Source of the DNA: Hofstenia miamia
Taxonomy: Eukaryota > Xenacoelomorpha > Acoela
Direction of reading: 5' to 3'
DNA: 64,000 bases
NCBI GenBank assembly: GCA_004352715.1
Contig: SCFE01000077.1
Coordinates: forward strand, 192,150 to 256,149
Shown piece by piece: positions 1 to 12,000 of the stretch; within the stretch, counting starts at the first letter, position 1, and each line of letters starts with the position of its first letter. The position numbers and the translations under genes were made by a program. The notes beneath the pieces are model-generated. The model was not told where the DNA came from, searched no databases, and saw only the letters and a list, made by a program, of their open reading frames with translations.

Positions 1-671
1 CTTTCTGCATTCTTAATCCCATTACACGTTTAAGAAAATAGCAGTACATTTGGTTGGAAATAAATTAGTCTATGTTTATCTAAATTCGAACAGACTGTGT
101 GAACATTTAATGTTTCGGAATCAATAAATTGGAAAATTTAAACAAACGGAACTCCACGGCATTCCAATTGTCAAACCTACAAAAACATCATGAAAAATAA
201 TTGAAAACTAGCTGGAAATTCTACTGTAACTCAATGAAAACTTTGTAAATTGTTGTAAAGGCCAATTAATTTCAGGTTATTTGATGTTACCTGCAGCATA
301 TTCTATTAAGATCATGACACTATTTCGATATTGGACATTAAACAAAGTAGTATGCATTTAGCATTCCATTTCACTTTATTTATTTGTGTCAGTCTATTAT
401 TTTATTATATTTGAAAGTCAATGGAAGCAAAATTAAGCCAGTACAAACACTTTGAAAGTACTCTACAAAGAATTTGATTGCGCTATTTCACAATGAAAGT
501 AAGAAACACTTTTTATAAGTATAATTTATAAAAATTCAACTTTTTAGCACCGATGTTTCTATCTTTAAATTGCAGAACTAAATCATTTAATTGCAGCACA
601 TATTATATACGATGATCCTTTGGTATAGATGATTTCTCAGGAAACCTATGCGACTGCAGTGAGAGCTGGTC
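1..671. other. AT-rich non-coding stretch
   Basis: No convincing exon, RNA gene or repeat boundary is visible. Frames on both strands are broken by frequent stops. Confidence 0.6.
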
Positions 672-783
672 CAGACTTGTCAACGAGTCGAGCTTCTATG
701 GAGCAGAGGCGGGCCGAGCCGACCCGACTTACTCAAAATTTAAACGTACCGAGCTTGGAAATTTCGACCCGTTGACAAGTCTG
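672..783. mobile_element. Short hAT-type MITE, family 1 copy A (internally deleted)
   Basis: A 112 bp element bounded by inverted termini CAGACTTGTCAACG on the left and the complement of the same 14 bases on the right. Just inside the ends are the GAGTCGAGCTT and CGGGCCGAGCC words shared with the longer copies at 13275-13599 and 18520-18859. The AT-rich middle of those copies is missing here. The flanking octamers (664-671 and 784-791) match at only 5 of 8 positions, so the target duplication has decayed or the ends were rearranged. It is non-coding and would need a transposase supplied in trans. Confidence 0.65.
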
Positions 784-2231
784 ATCTTGTTAGCACGAAG
801 TTCACGCAGAATGGTTAATGTATTCATATAAAAGAAGAACGTTTGACAAAATACATGCAAAGCATTTCAAAGTCACAAAAGTTTGCATGAACTTCTAATA
901 ACATAAAAAATAAAATGGAAAAAGTATTCGAACCAATGAGTAGAGCTCTGCGGTTACGGATTTAAACAAATTTGTGTGGCTATGGCTATAATCGAAAATC
1001 GCTAAGACCTTTCGATATCAATGGATTCTGTATGACAGACATTTTGCTAATTGCGGGGTATGTCACTTTTCACCAAGTTCATCACCAGATCAACAAGATT
1101 AATTCAATTTAATTGGTTAATTTCGTTTTTTTAAGTTGATCAATCGCCAAGAACCTCCTTTAATTTTTTTCTCGAAAACTTTTTAGATTTTTTGCTTTTG
1201 AATTTTTGTATTTTTTAGTAATTTGTTGTTTCTTGAAAATCGAGAGTGGTTGAATTTACGGAAGCTACGGTTATCAATAAGAAACGAGTGGTTGGGTTAA
1301 AGTCACCACAGAGCTCTACTATCATGCAGAATAGAAAATTCACATCTATTATGTACTGACGTAATAGACAGATTCTGTGCACAAATAAATGGATTATGGG
1401 ACGATTTGATGAAGTGCTACAACGTATGTATGAATTAATGAATAGGATTAAAGGGAGAACAAATGTATCTCATCAAAATCCTGGCATGTTTTGTTTTTAA
1501 CAGTTTGCTACAGATATGGATTTGGGAAGAAAATCTATGCCCAAACCCGACTCAGATCCAAAACTTTATGCCCGACCCATTAATGTCAATTCACAAATTT
1601 TAGGCCCATTTTAGTAGAAATCTGTTGGAAATTTATAAAATAATTTACACACTAAAATTGAGAATACAGGGGACCTAACATAAATCTCGAAATATATATT
1701 TTATTATTTAATAAGATCCTACTAAATTTTATAGCATTCACTGCATTTGGGTTTTCATAATATTTGAGATAAGGTTTTGCCATAACTTTGTCCCAGACGG
1801 TCCAGGCGAGCAAAAGTGCACCTCTGATTTGTGATACTAAAAAATCATCTAAGCTCATAACAGTTATAATTTGCAGATAAATATTGCACTGTGATGAGCT
1901 TGAGTAGAAAAGATCAGTTTCCAAATTTTTTACTTTAATTAAAAATTTTAAAACATTCCAAAACAGGAAATTTGTATAAGAAGTGCACAGCTTAGGTAGC
2001 CAAAGGAAAGAGTAAGCAACAAACGGTGAAGCAGGGACTTAAGAATTGCTATGAGAATTACCACTTGTAATTATTCACTCTAATGTTTAGCTACTACAAA
2101 AAGTTCTCATCACAGGAAGTAAATCTGTCAAAAATCACTTCGACATTGTAAACATCATAATCAAAAAATGTCTTTTTATATTCGTATTTGTGACTTTTTG
2201 AATATGTACTGATTGAAATTATTTTTTACAG
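784..2231. other. AT-rich stretch, no firm gene
   Basis: Mostly featureless. A minus-strand open frame at 1652-1924 loosely recalls GPCR TM3-TM4 (it contains MSLDDF and RGALLLAW). It begins at a TTG rather than ATG and lacks a proper DRY-type motif, so it is discussed as a finding and not called as an exon. Confidence 0.4.
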
Positions 2232-2455
2232 GAATCTCGTGCCAAGATGAGGAGGCTTTAAAGCCACTTTCCAGAACCATAGCAAGAATCTTGAGCCATG
2301 TTGGACAGGGAAGCTACAGCGACTTTGTCGAAGAACCCCAACAAAACCCTGGATCACTCTTTTCCACTTTGAAAAATTTTGAATCACTTCATTTTAGAAA
2401 CGATATTTTTTACAATGAATTCACCCTAGCATACAATCACATAACAAAAAAATAG
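2232..2455 (+). CDS. Probable terminal coding exon of an unidentified gene
   Basis: A pyrimidine-rich tract ends in TTTTTTACAG at 2231, a good 3' splice site. It is followed by about 74 in-frame codons ending in TAG at 2453-2455. The exon would start in phase 1, splitting a Gly codon. The first 45 residues look genuinely coding: they have higher GC than the flanks, a mixed hydrophilic and amphipathic composition, and the segment DEEALKPLSRTIARIL followed by HVGQGSYSDFVEEP. The last 30 residues are less convincing. No membrane segment or catalytic motif is visible and I do not recognise the family. The upstream exons would lie before 2200 on the plus strand, but none was identified. If real, it sits on the opposite strand inside the first intron of the receptor gene that begins at 3460. 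It could also be part of an unrecognised mobile element. Confidence 0.4.
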
Positions 2456-3180
2456 AAATAACACTGGTATCAGTCTTTCTTCAGGTATTAATAAAAATTA
2501 ATGAAAAAACCAGTCCAAATGAAAAAGATGTGTGAGCTGGTCATTCTGAGAAAATTATTTACATTTATTAGATGAACAAAGTCCCACACAAGGTAATTTC
2601 TGGAATGGGATAAGTTGGGTCGATATATGTGAAATGATAGATAGGATTAATGGGAGAACAACATTTCTTCTACCAGAAATCGTTTGTATTTAAAAAAGTT
2701 AGTGATAACTTCTAGACATTACTGCTGAATTACTCTAGTATTTTACGAGTAATAAATCTGATTCCAATATTCAAATCGCAAAAATAAAATTGCATGGTAT
2801 TCATTTTATCCACCACTAACCTAAAATTTTCTGTAGATAAATTATGTACTTATTTTATAATTTGCACTTGTAAGAAGTGCAGATGTTCTCATTCATTTGA
2901 ATGTCATTAATTATCTTTCTTTCATGTTTTTAAATATTTTATTCTCATAGACTATATCAATTTTATATATTTTATTTACATACATGAATCAGGGGTGTAC
3001 TTTTTAATGGAGCTGTGCCACAGTAGTATTGAACTTTGAATTTTTTAATATATTATAAAAAATATATTGTTTTTAACTGAAAGAAATCAACATTGGAATC
3101 TCATAGGACAGATTCCACTCAATTGACACGAATTTTTGCATCACTTCGAAACATTGAAATTAAGATATAGTAGACCATAC
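2456..3180. other. Presumed first intron of the minus-strand receptor gene
   Basis: AT-rich sequence following the GT donor at 3180-3179 on the minus strand. No matching acceptor plus TM3 exon could be identified within the window, so the intron probably runs beyond position 1. Confidence 0.4.
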
Positions 3181-3460
3181 CTGTTAAAAGCCAGCTAATG
3201 TCAATTGGTATGACAACCAGGGCAATAACGAGATTTACACACGCTAAGTTTAAGATAAGAAATTCGACGCGAGAGCGAGCATGAGATTTTCGCAGTTGTG
3301 TCCATATGAGGATAGAGTTGCCAATTAAAGCAACGATAGCTATGACCATTTCACACACAATTTTGACTAAATATACATGATTGAAGCCTAAATTTATTTC
3401 ATGGCGATGAAGAGTGGTCGAATCATTTGAAAAGTTGTCTTTATACTCCACCATTTTCAT
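3181..3460 (-). CDS. First coding exon of a class A GPCR, GnRH/AKH/corazonin receptor-like
   Basis: ATG at 3460 opens 93 codons plus one base, ending at an ACAG/GTATGG donor (phase 1). The product is a plasma-membrane receptor fragment. Residues 1-30 form an extracellular N-terminus with two N-glycosylation sequons, NFS at 9-11 and NDS at 12-14. TM1 spans about 31-54 with the GN pair (N48 is position 1.50). A basic loop (LRKSHARSR) follows, and TM2 spans about 66-88 (FLILNLACVNLVIALVVIP). The PIDISWLLTG end matches where this receptor family has its W..T segment before TM3. The loop plus TM2 resemble GnRH, adipokinetic hormone and corazonin receptors, which bind small peptides and usually couple to Gq or Gs. 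Position 2.50 (N76) is Asn in place of the usual Asp. There is no signal peptide, which is normal for the family. The remaining exons (TM3-TM7) are not in the window. Subfamily is uncertain, and a pseudogene cannot be excluded from one exon. Confidence 0.75.
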
Positions 3461-4012
3461 CTTGACTTTTCGTTGACAACAATCAAACCACGACTATTCG
3501 ATTTGAAAATACCGCTCAAATGCGATTGGCTAGCTAATCTTACAGTTTTGAAAAGTGAGATTCACTTAACAAAATAATTACGTTAGTGATTAGTAATTTC
3601 TTTTTAAAATTGGTGAAATAATTAATTGGAGCATCTAATTAAATCAGAAATGAGGACTTTATATTTCCAATTGCTGTCAGCATTAATATCAATATCTTTA
3701 ATACTTGATGCGTAAGCAATTTTAATTTTAAATGTGGCATTTTAAAATTCAAACTAATGCTTTTTACTTTCATGTTACATTTGAGAATGACTATAACAGT
3801 GTCTATTCACTGCAATTACTGCTAATATTTATTGTTGCAGTAAATTTAAAAAACTTAAACTTATAAACAGGAGAACAGAGTCTCGTTTTGTTTCTTGGTA
3901 GGTATGTTCGTAGTTTGAAAACCCTATCCCCTATTTCCATAAATACTTCTATCGTGTGTATGTTGGCGTTGACTTTGACACTTCATTGTATTACCTAATG
4001 TGTAAATTTATC

Positions 4013-4048
<36 letters not shown>

Positions 4049-6266
4049 CTATCAATAATATTAAAGAAATCTTAGGCAACCAAATTGAACAAATATGTGT
4101 TTTGCACATGAATTTTATAACTTACGCCCCTTTGCATTGAAATATTTAATTACAAAAAATCGAATTCCCATTGCGATTAATTATGAGTATATAAAACGAG
4201 TATCAACCTTTGGGTTTACTAATTACATGAAAATTAACTGTAACTAAGTTTACAATTACAAACTTACTTTGCAGAAAGGAATCTTAATTTGATAAAAATA
4301 TCAAAAAAGGCAATCTAAAAATTATATTGAGAACACTTGCTTCTTCCTATTGCTCTTGCTTCAAACAATGTGATGATTTCTTAAAACACAAAGTTGGCAA
4401 TTTTAAAATTTAAAAATTGTAATTCTATCCCAAAATATTGTAAGTTTTATATTTTTGATTTGCAAATTAGTGAATTATCTTTTTAAAATTACATATTCTA
4501 AAATGCTTGCATTTCGTTTTGAAATTCTCCGCAATCAGAATCCTACGTGTATGTGGTTAGGGCACAAATATTCATTTATTAGGTTTGTATTTTCTATGAA
4601 AAAATATCAAACTTGTTATATCAAGTCACACAGTACTACAAACTGTAAAAACCATTTATGAATAAATTAATTTTGTTTCGCTTTTTAAAAAGTCTAGGTG
4701 TACTTGCAAAAAAGCATGGGTGATTTAACCGATATTTTTGTACCTGATTGTTGGTTTAGCAACCTAAATGCAATAAGGAACTTTTTCAAACAATATATTT
4801 TATTTAAATAAAGCTTCCGTTCTCATGTCTATTAAACTTGTTGACTTTTCAAATAAAGTATTAATAACCTTGTTACTTCCGTAAATCACATTCTCTTGTG
4901 ATTTTAATGAACGTTGCTGTTGCAATTATAAAAATTCTGTTTACAACAACCAGGAGATAAAGTTAATTAAATTTTAAAGTTTTTTATGTTATGAAGCACA
5001 GTAAGTTATTCAAATATTTCTAGATTATAGATTATCACCCTTAGAACTAATGGATGGAGCACTCTGGTGATATAAATAGTATCATTTTTGAGCCCTAAAC
5101 ATAACTTGTAAGACAAAATCATGTCTGTTTCTCTCGGTTGTGTTTTGCTACCTAATATTTAAAACATTAGCAGCCATTCTTGCAATCAACATCAGGTGAA
5201 ATGGTTATCAGAAGAATGTAGAACTTACATTAATAAGAAATAACAGATGCCAATTTTTTGAGAACATGTTATACTGAAATGGAATATTCAAAAATTTGAA
5301 TTTTATATACGTATTTCAACAACATATATTAAATACAAAAATAAATATCTTCCTTTTCTACTCATAGATAAAATTTCTTCTGCCTTTTAAATTTTTCACG
5401 CAATGTCAGCATATTTGAACTTAAAAATTTGTTCCTTTAAGTGTAAGTCGGTGGCATATAATAATTTCACCTAGCACTTCTAATTGCTTAAAATTCCATT
5501 AAAATTATATATGAATGGATTTAGCTAATTTTAATTGAGTACTATTTACTTATATTTCTAAATATAACTGCATAATCTCCAAATTATATTTCTTAATTTC
5601 CTAGTAATTTGCAAACTGCAATGGTGGCGCAAGCTTATACAATCAAATATGATTTTTATGAATTAGTAATTTTTTTATTTAATCATATTAGTATCAAAAA
5701 CAAATATCTAAATTAAATGAAGTAAACTAAAAGGAATGACATTGCATTTAATAAAAATAATATTCAGAATTTATTGAAAATGCAAATATATAATAATATG
5801 AGTTTATCAGGAAGATTAATAATGTTTCAATTATCACAAAAATGGGAAACCATTACTCCTATTCGACCTGAGCTTTTTGCAAGAATTTCCTCAAATAGTT
5901 ATGGAACATTCCTATTGAGATTTGGTGACTCTTTCTATTTTCTCTAGATATCTGTTCATCTTATGAATGATATTGTAATTCAACCGGGTCTATAGAATAC
6001 CGATTTCTTTTAAAAAAAACTTTTTATGATTAGTGCGGAAAAAAGCAAGTATAGTAATTAGGAAAATTATATTTATAGCTTAGCAATGAACATCTCAAAG
6101 CATTTCCAATTGCTAAGACTAATATTTCAAAAAATTCAAATTTTAAATTGGATTATGCCATCAAAAAGCACATGATGGCATCTAGTTTCTGAACATTTTA
6201 ATTTGATGGTGGTACTACTACTACTAGGCTTTATTAAACTGTGGATAAGTATACATATGCATATGT
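3461..6266. other. Upstream region of the receptor exon; AT-rich, no gene seen
   Basis: On the minus strand a CCAATCGC word (a CCAAT-box-like sequence) lies at about 3519-3526, 60 bp upstream of the receptor ATG, but no clear TATA or initiator could be assigned. The rest is AT-rich with stops in all frames. The open frame at 4455-4661 has no coding character. Confidence 0.4.
4016..4047. repeat. (TA)n microsatellite
   Basis: About 16 uninterrupted TA units. Confidence 0.95.
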
Positions 6267-6841
6267 TTGAACTTTCCAGGGTTAAGTGCGCCAATAGAAC
6301 AGAGCCACGTAGTCAAATATCTGGGAGTGGAAATAGACAAAAAATCTTCATTGTCAGCAGTTTGTAAGCTTCAAAATCAAAAAAATGGCATCGTCAATCC
6401 AATACCTCAATACCTTGAGATGTGTCGTCCAGGGAAAGCAGATCATAAATACCCTTATAAAGAGCTAGCTTGCATATGCTTGCGTACTACTAAATGGAAT
6501 ACCACTGAAACAACAAGTGCGATTAAATACTATCTTTAACAGGTCAATCTCTACGATGTTTTCTGTCAAATGGCAGCAAACCAGAAGGATTCTTAAACAT
6601 CACAAAATATGGGCGCCCAGTTACTACATTCAATACTTGAGCCTAGTGAATCTTTATAGACAAATTAATGTTATGAGCACCCAAAATCTTTTCAATAGCA
6701 AATTTATAATGAATCAAAGAACAAATAAATGCTTTAACAAATATAGAATTAGGGAGTCGGCATGGCAAAAATCTTACACAGTAATTACTACAAACCTGTG
6801 GTACAATTTAGACAATAATATAAGAAACGCAAAGAACATAA
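6267..6841 (+). pseudogene. 3' part of a non-LTR retrotransposon ORF2 (RT C-terminal region), frameshifted
   Basis: The first frame (6267-6539) contains VVKYLGVEIDKK, the conserved motif just after the reverse transcriptase thumb in CR1, L2 and Jockey-type elements. A frameshift near 6520 moves the reading to a second frame (6517-6841) with NRSISTMF, YIQYLSLVNLYRQI and TNLWYNLDNNIRNAKNI. The last matches the usual C-terminal W-N-x-L-P-x-x-I signature of these proteins, with Pro replaced. The RT catalytic core would lie upstream of 6267 but is not visible there. The reading runs into a 1000 N gap at 6842. The element is dead: it is frameshifted and 5' truncated. The assignment rests on these C-terminal motifs. 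Confidence 0.6.
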
Positions 6842-7841
6842 NNNNNNNNNNNNNNNNNNNNNNNNNNNNNNNNNNNNNNNNNNNNNNNNNNNNNNNNNNN
6901 NNNNNNNNNNNNNNNNNNNNNNNNNNNNNNNNNNNNNNNNNNNNNNNNNNNNNNNNNNNNNNNNNNNNNNNNNNNNNNNNNNNNNNNNNNNNNNNNNNNN
7001 NNNNNNNNNNNNNNNNNNNNNNNNNNNNNNNNNNNNNNNNNNNNNNNNNNNNNNNNNNNNNNNNNNNNNNNNNNNNNNNNNNNNNNNNNNNNNNNNNNNN
7101 NNNNNNNNNNNNNNNNNNNNNNNNNNNNNNNNNNNNNNNNNNNNNNNNNNNNNNNNNNNNNNNNNNNNNNNNNNNNNNNNNNNNNNNNNNNNNNNNNNNN
7201 NNNNNNNNNNNNNNNNNNNNNNNNNNNNNNNNNNNNNNNNNNNNNNNNNNNNNNNNNNNNNNNNNNNNNNNNNNNNNNNNNNNNNNNNNNNNNNNNNNNN
7301 NNNNNNNNNNNNNNNNNNNNNNNNNNNNNNNNNNNNNNNNNNNNNNNNNNNNNNNNNNNNNNNNNNNNNNNNNNNNNNNNNNNNNNNNNNNNNNNNNNNN
7401 NNNNNNNNNNNNNNNNNNNNNNNNNNNNNNNNNNNNNNNNNNNNNNNNNNNNNNNNNNNNNNNNNNNNNNNNNNNNNNNNNNNNNNNNNNNNNNNNNNNN
7501 NNNNNNNNNNNNNNNNNNNNNNNNNNNNNNNNNNNNNNNNNNNNNNNNNNNNNNNNNNNNNNNNNNNNNNNNNNNNNNNNNNNNNNNNNNNNNNNNNNNN
7601 NNNNNNNNNNNNNNNNNNNNNNNNNNNNNNNNNNNNNNNNNNNNNNNNNNNNNNNNNNNNNNNNNNNNNNNNNNNNNNNNNNNNNNNNNNNNNNNNNNNN
7701 NNNNNNNNNNNNNNNNNNNNNNNNNNNNNNNNNNNNNNNNNNNNNNNNNNNNNNNNNNNNNNNNNNNNNNNNNNNNNNNNNNNNNNNNNNNNNNNNNNNN
7801 NNNNNNNNNNNNNNNNNNNNNNNNNNNNNNNNNNNNNNNNN
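6842..7841. other. Assembly gap (1000 N)
   Basis: Exactly 1000 N, so probably a fixed-size placeholder of unknown true length. The long frames that seem to cross it are artefacts. Confidence 0.99.
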
Positions 7842-8282
7842 GTATGTCGGCGGTCTAACTCAAATATCAACACTCACCCTGGTTTGAAAGGAGGCATCAT
7901 GAAAAGAAAAAGTTGGTTTTATGATGTGTAATCTGGTTTTGCACTTACCACAAATATGATAAGTTACACTGATTGGTGCATAAAATGCAGAAATTACTAT
8001 TTCCCAATAAGGTCACATTGAAACACAAGCTAGCTTATGTCTAAATCAAGTTTATATCATTGCTATAGATATTTGGTTTATTGCATGCCATCTTGTAAAT
8101 TATTTTTTGACAAATTGTTGGCAATTTGCAAAAAAATCGACGCACTATATACAAGAGAACTTATTAATTAATCACTTAACATTATATCTCACAAATGTAA
8201 AGGTTCTCTATTCTTGACATCTTTAATGTATCTCAATGAGAACAATTTACTACAAACTTCACAGAAGAAAAAAGGAAAATCA
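7842..8282. other. AT-rich stretch, nothing recognised
   Basis: No open frame with coding character and no repeat boundary was found. Confidence 0.5.
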
Positions 8283-8553
8283 ACAAACGATTAGTCACAT
8301 AAGTTTGTCTTTCACATGATAAATTTGGCTTTAAAATTTTTTACATCGCTCTTGCCTATTATTTAACAAGCATTTTAAAATAAGATTTTTAAAATAAGAT
8401 TATAAAAATGGAGTATTGAATGAATCAGTAAGAAATATCTGCATAAACAAATTAAGAAGCAGAACTATAAATTTGCTTAGCTTAATAAAGGCTCGTTTTG
8501 GGCTCATTGTGTATCCAATGCAGTGTTAGAAGCTTTGCTCATTGGTAAGTCTG
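8283..8553. mobile_element. hAT-type MITE, family 1 copy D (degraded)
   Basis: Collinear with the copy at 18520-18859 in the same orientation. It shares GCTCTTGCCTATTATTTAA, the run of AAAATAAGA, the CTGCATAA..AAATTAA..AAGCAG block, GGCTCGTTTTGGGCTC and TGTATCCAATGC. It ends in GTAAGTCTG at 8553, a diverged form of the family terminus. The left end is blurred and no target duplication is evident. GC-rich arms have mutated more than the middle. Confidence 0.6.
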
Positions 8554-8779
8554 GTAGCAATAATTGTATTAATCTCTGAATCAAATACATGTGTGACTAT
8601 ATGCATCAATGGATGAGTAAGTCTGATATTAAAGAAGACAAATTCTCGACATGAAAAGAACGGAGAAGATGCTTTTTTTCTCATGCAAATATTTACAAAA
8701 TATTACAGAAAAGTATTACAAGCTTTATATGGAATTCTTAACGTCGATGCCCATATTTTAAAAGTAACGACGTAAAAGG

Positions 8780-8805
8780 GATATATATATATATACATAT
8801 ATATA

Positions 8806-8837
<32 letters not shown>

Positions 8838-8978
8838 NNNNNNNNNNNNNNNNNNNNNNNNNNNNNNNNNNNNNNNNNNNNNNNNNNNNNNNNNNNNNNN
8901 NNNNNNNNNNNNNNNNNNNNNNNNNNNNNNNNNNNNNNNNNNNNNNNNNNNNNNNNNNNNNNNNNNNNNNNNNATATA

Positions 8979-9019
<41 letters not shown>

Positions 9020-9073
9020 AGATTAGGTAGATATAATAATATATATATATAATAATAATAATAATAATATATA
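8780..9073. repeat. (TA)n / (TAA)n microsatellite with internal gap
   Basis: TA repeats run into 136 N (8838-8973) and continue beyond, ending in a (TAA)n tail. Tyr-Ile repeat proteins predicted here are artefacts of the microsatellite. Confidence 0.95.
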
Positions 9074-12000
9074 TAATAATAAAAACAGAACCCGAGCATT
9101 GCTAGTTAGACTCCATTAGACTATACTAGCAAAGAATGTACTAAAAAATGTTGCGAATCTTAAGCATTCTAATCATTTTAAATTTAGGTATATTTTTCAA
9201 AGGGACTTAGTAAAGCTGAACAAAAACAAGAAAATGAGATATTAAAGAAAGGAAAGAATTAATTCAATCTGGTGAAATTGAAGCTGCTAACCTAAAGATT
9301 ATGGATTCAAAGTTTTATCGTAGAGAAGGCGCGAAAATGGATTCAAGTAAAAAGTGATTGACTTGTGACTAAGCAAAAGAATTCACTTCCCTTAATTTAG
9401 TATTAGTATTATAGCGTATTTATAGTTTAATTCAAACTGTCTCAAATAATCATTCAATTTCTTTAAATGGACAATTTTTTTAGGTATGCAGAATGTGAAC
9501 TTTTTGTACATTAATATATTATTTATCAAGGTTTTTTGAATATTGTATATATTATTTCCATTAAATTTTCCCATTAATGTTTGAAACATGGTGTGTTAGG
9601 TTGACATGGGTATGCCACATTACAGTCCTTGTACAGATATATATTTTGTGTAAATTGAATTTCAAATGGCAGCAAATGTGTAGATAAATTTCAGCCTCGG
9701 GTTTCTATGACAAAAACATGATGCGAACAGCACGCTGAGCTTATACTAATTCAATCAATAAGTAAATAGCTTTACCGAATTTTTCTCGTAGATTCTATCT
9801 GTATTGGTCAATAATAAAAGTGAAGTTCGCATTTTGTTAGTGTTATCCAAATCCATGGTCCATGCAGATGTGTTAAATTGTATAATATTTGGAATACACT
9901 AAAATATGTACTAATGAAACACAACTGATAACATGAAATTTTGATGTAGTTTATAGGCAAAACCTCAATGGCTTTCAAAGGAAATATTTGTCTTACTTCA
10001 TTAATATTTCGTTGTTTTATAGAGAGAATTAATTGCATTCTATTAAATATATAATTTTCAATTTCCACAAATATCAGAATTGCAAAAAGCGTTGAAATTA
10101 GGGCTTCCAAATTAAATAATTTTGTCAATATTTGTAGATATAATACATTTTATAAAAATTTTGCCCGATTATTTCTAAAAAGAATTGCTCTAAAGATATC
10201 AAATATTTAATTGGTTATAATGCATGTATTAGTGTACCAAATGACTTACCTCCCAAACCGTTCAGAGGAATTTCTTTGAAATCTGTAAATGATGCCTGCT
10301 TGATGATAACAAAACGAGTATTTGAATGATAACGTAATATCAAGATTAACTAAGCATTCACTAATTGAAGACGGCTGCAATTAAATTAAAAATAAGAAAA
10401 ACAAAGGAGTGCTTTTCCTTAATCCAGAGTTTGACGAAAAATGGCTTCTCCCTCATTCATTGTTAGAATTTAATTTTGTTAAAAAATATCACTTATGTTC
10501 TTCATACTGATAAAGTATTCAATTAAATTATCTCAGGATAATTTCATGAAAATCAATTAGTAACTGGCATAACGCTTGACGATTCACAAAGTTATAAAGT
10601 TCAGTTTTAACCTATAGAAATCTGGTAGAGATAGATTTACTGCAAAAGCGCCTAATCTCATTTGAATGAGTGCCATCAATTTTTAGTGTGATAAAAAACT
10701 TATAGAATTACTAGAAATTAAGCAGGCAGCAGTGCTATACCTAATTAGCTTCAATGCTTCTCAGTTCATGAATTCGTTTCCCTATAGGTTTTCACTTAAA
10801 AACCTTACCCCATAACTTCCCACCCGACCTACCAAACACCACATTGTAAGGATAGTAAATGTATACTTTGCGAATGGTGATGACAAATACTGTGAAGAAA
10901 AGTATTTGCGTGATGAGAATAGTAAATTAATTGTTCTAAGTATATATTAAATGTAACAAAATTATTTCTTATAGCACTTTTATTTTATATAATTATTTTA
11001 ATAATAAAGTATATATATATATAGTAATTATCAACTGTTCTAAATTATGTTGCGACCGAAATTTCCACAGAAATCTGTAACGAAACTATAGCTATTTCAA
11101 GGAAAATTGAGAAGAATTGACAGGTCAAACTACTTCAGTGAATGAGTAGATTACATTTCAAAAAGTGCACTCATTTTTATTGTGTGTAAATTATTTTAAA
11201 ACTATGAGTTGGCTATCATGTAATGTGATGCTTCTTAAAAATCCATTGTGTGCAAAACCTCGGAAAAAAACAAAATTACCATAATGTCAAAATTCATTTA
11301 CTCAGACGTTCTGGCCATTCTTCACAATAGTAGATGCATTATCGGTTCTTCTTCAAATAAAAGTTATTGGGTATTATTTTAATATTACGTATTCATTTTG
11401 TACTAATAAATTTCATTCCATGATGTCGTTAATGAATACAGTATTGTTTTATACGCTTTTGGGGAAACCACACAGTGTCGAATTTCGGACGTCTTTATTT
11501 GAATTGGAAACAACGACCGATAATCTTTGTTATGTACACAAAGAATGGATTGAATAAAGTAAATAATATATTGCATTGTTCATTGTAACCTTAAGGATCT
11601 CGCTTTCAAAAATGACCTTTCATTGCATTTAAAGAATTGACAGTGTTGCTATAAATTTCGGACATCGGATTTAAATGGTCCTTTAAAAAAAGAAATATTT
11701 GTAAGATTAGCAAAAAATATTGTATTTCTGTAATTCGTCTTACCCTAAAATATAAGAGTCAGTTCCTTTGAAAGATCTCAAGAGACAATTGAAGCAATCC
11801 TTACCCATTATATTTTTATTAAGCTAATAAAAATTTCTTTTATTCTTGGATTTAGTATTTAACTTTAATCCTTTCATCGAAATTATTGAATTGAAAAAAT
11901 TAAATGCCTTGAGCTCACTTGGGGTTGTTTGTTGATTGGCTCACTGATATTGAATTGCTGCCAAACGCTTGTTGGAATGTGTTTACCATTAACTAAACAG

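Noticed and set aside
2989-3020. CAGGGGTGTAC resembling a hAT terminus
   Set aside because: No opposite end or octamer duplication within reasonable distance.
6517-7887. Long frames of several hundred codons across N runs (also at 25005-26297, 42547-43329 and 62316-63491)
   Set aside because: They are open only because N positions contain no stop codons.
8758-9099. Tyr-Ile repeat proteins (also at 39383-39727 and 56233-56505)
   Set aside because: Translations of TA microsatellites.
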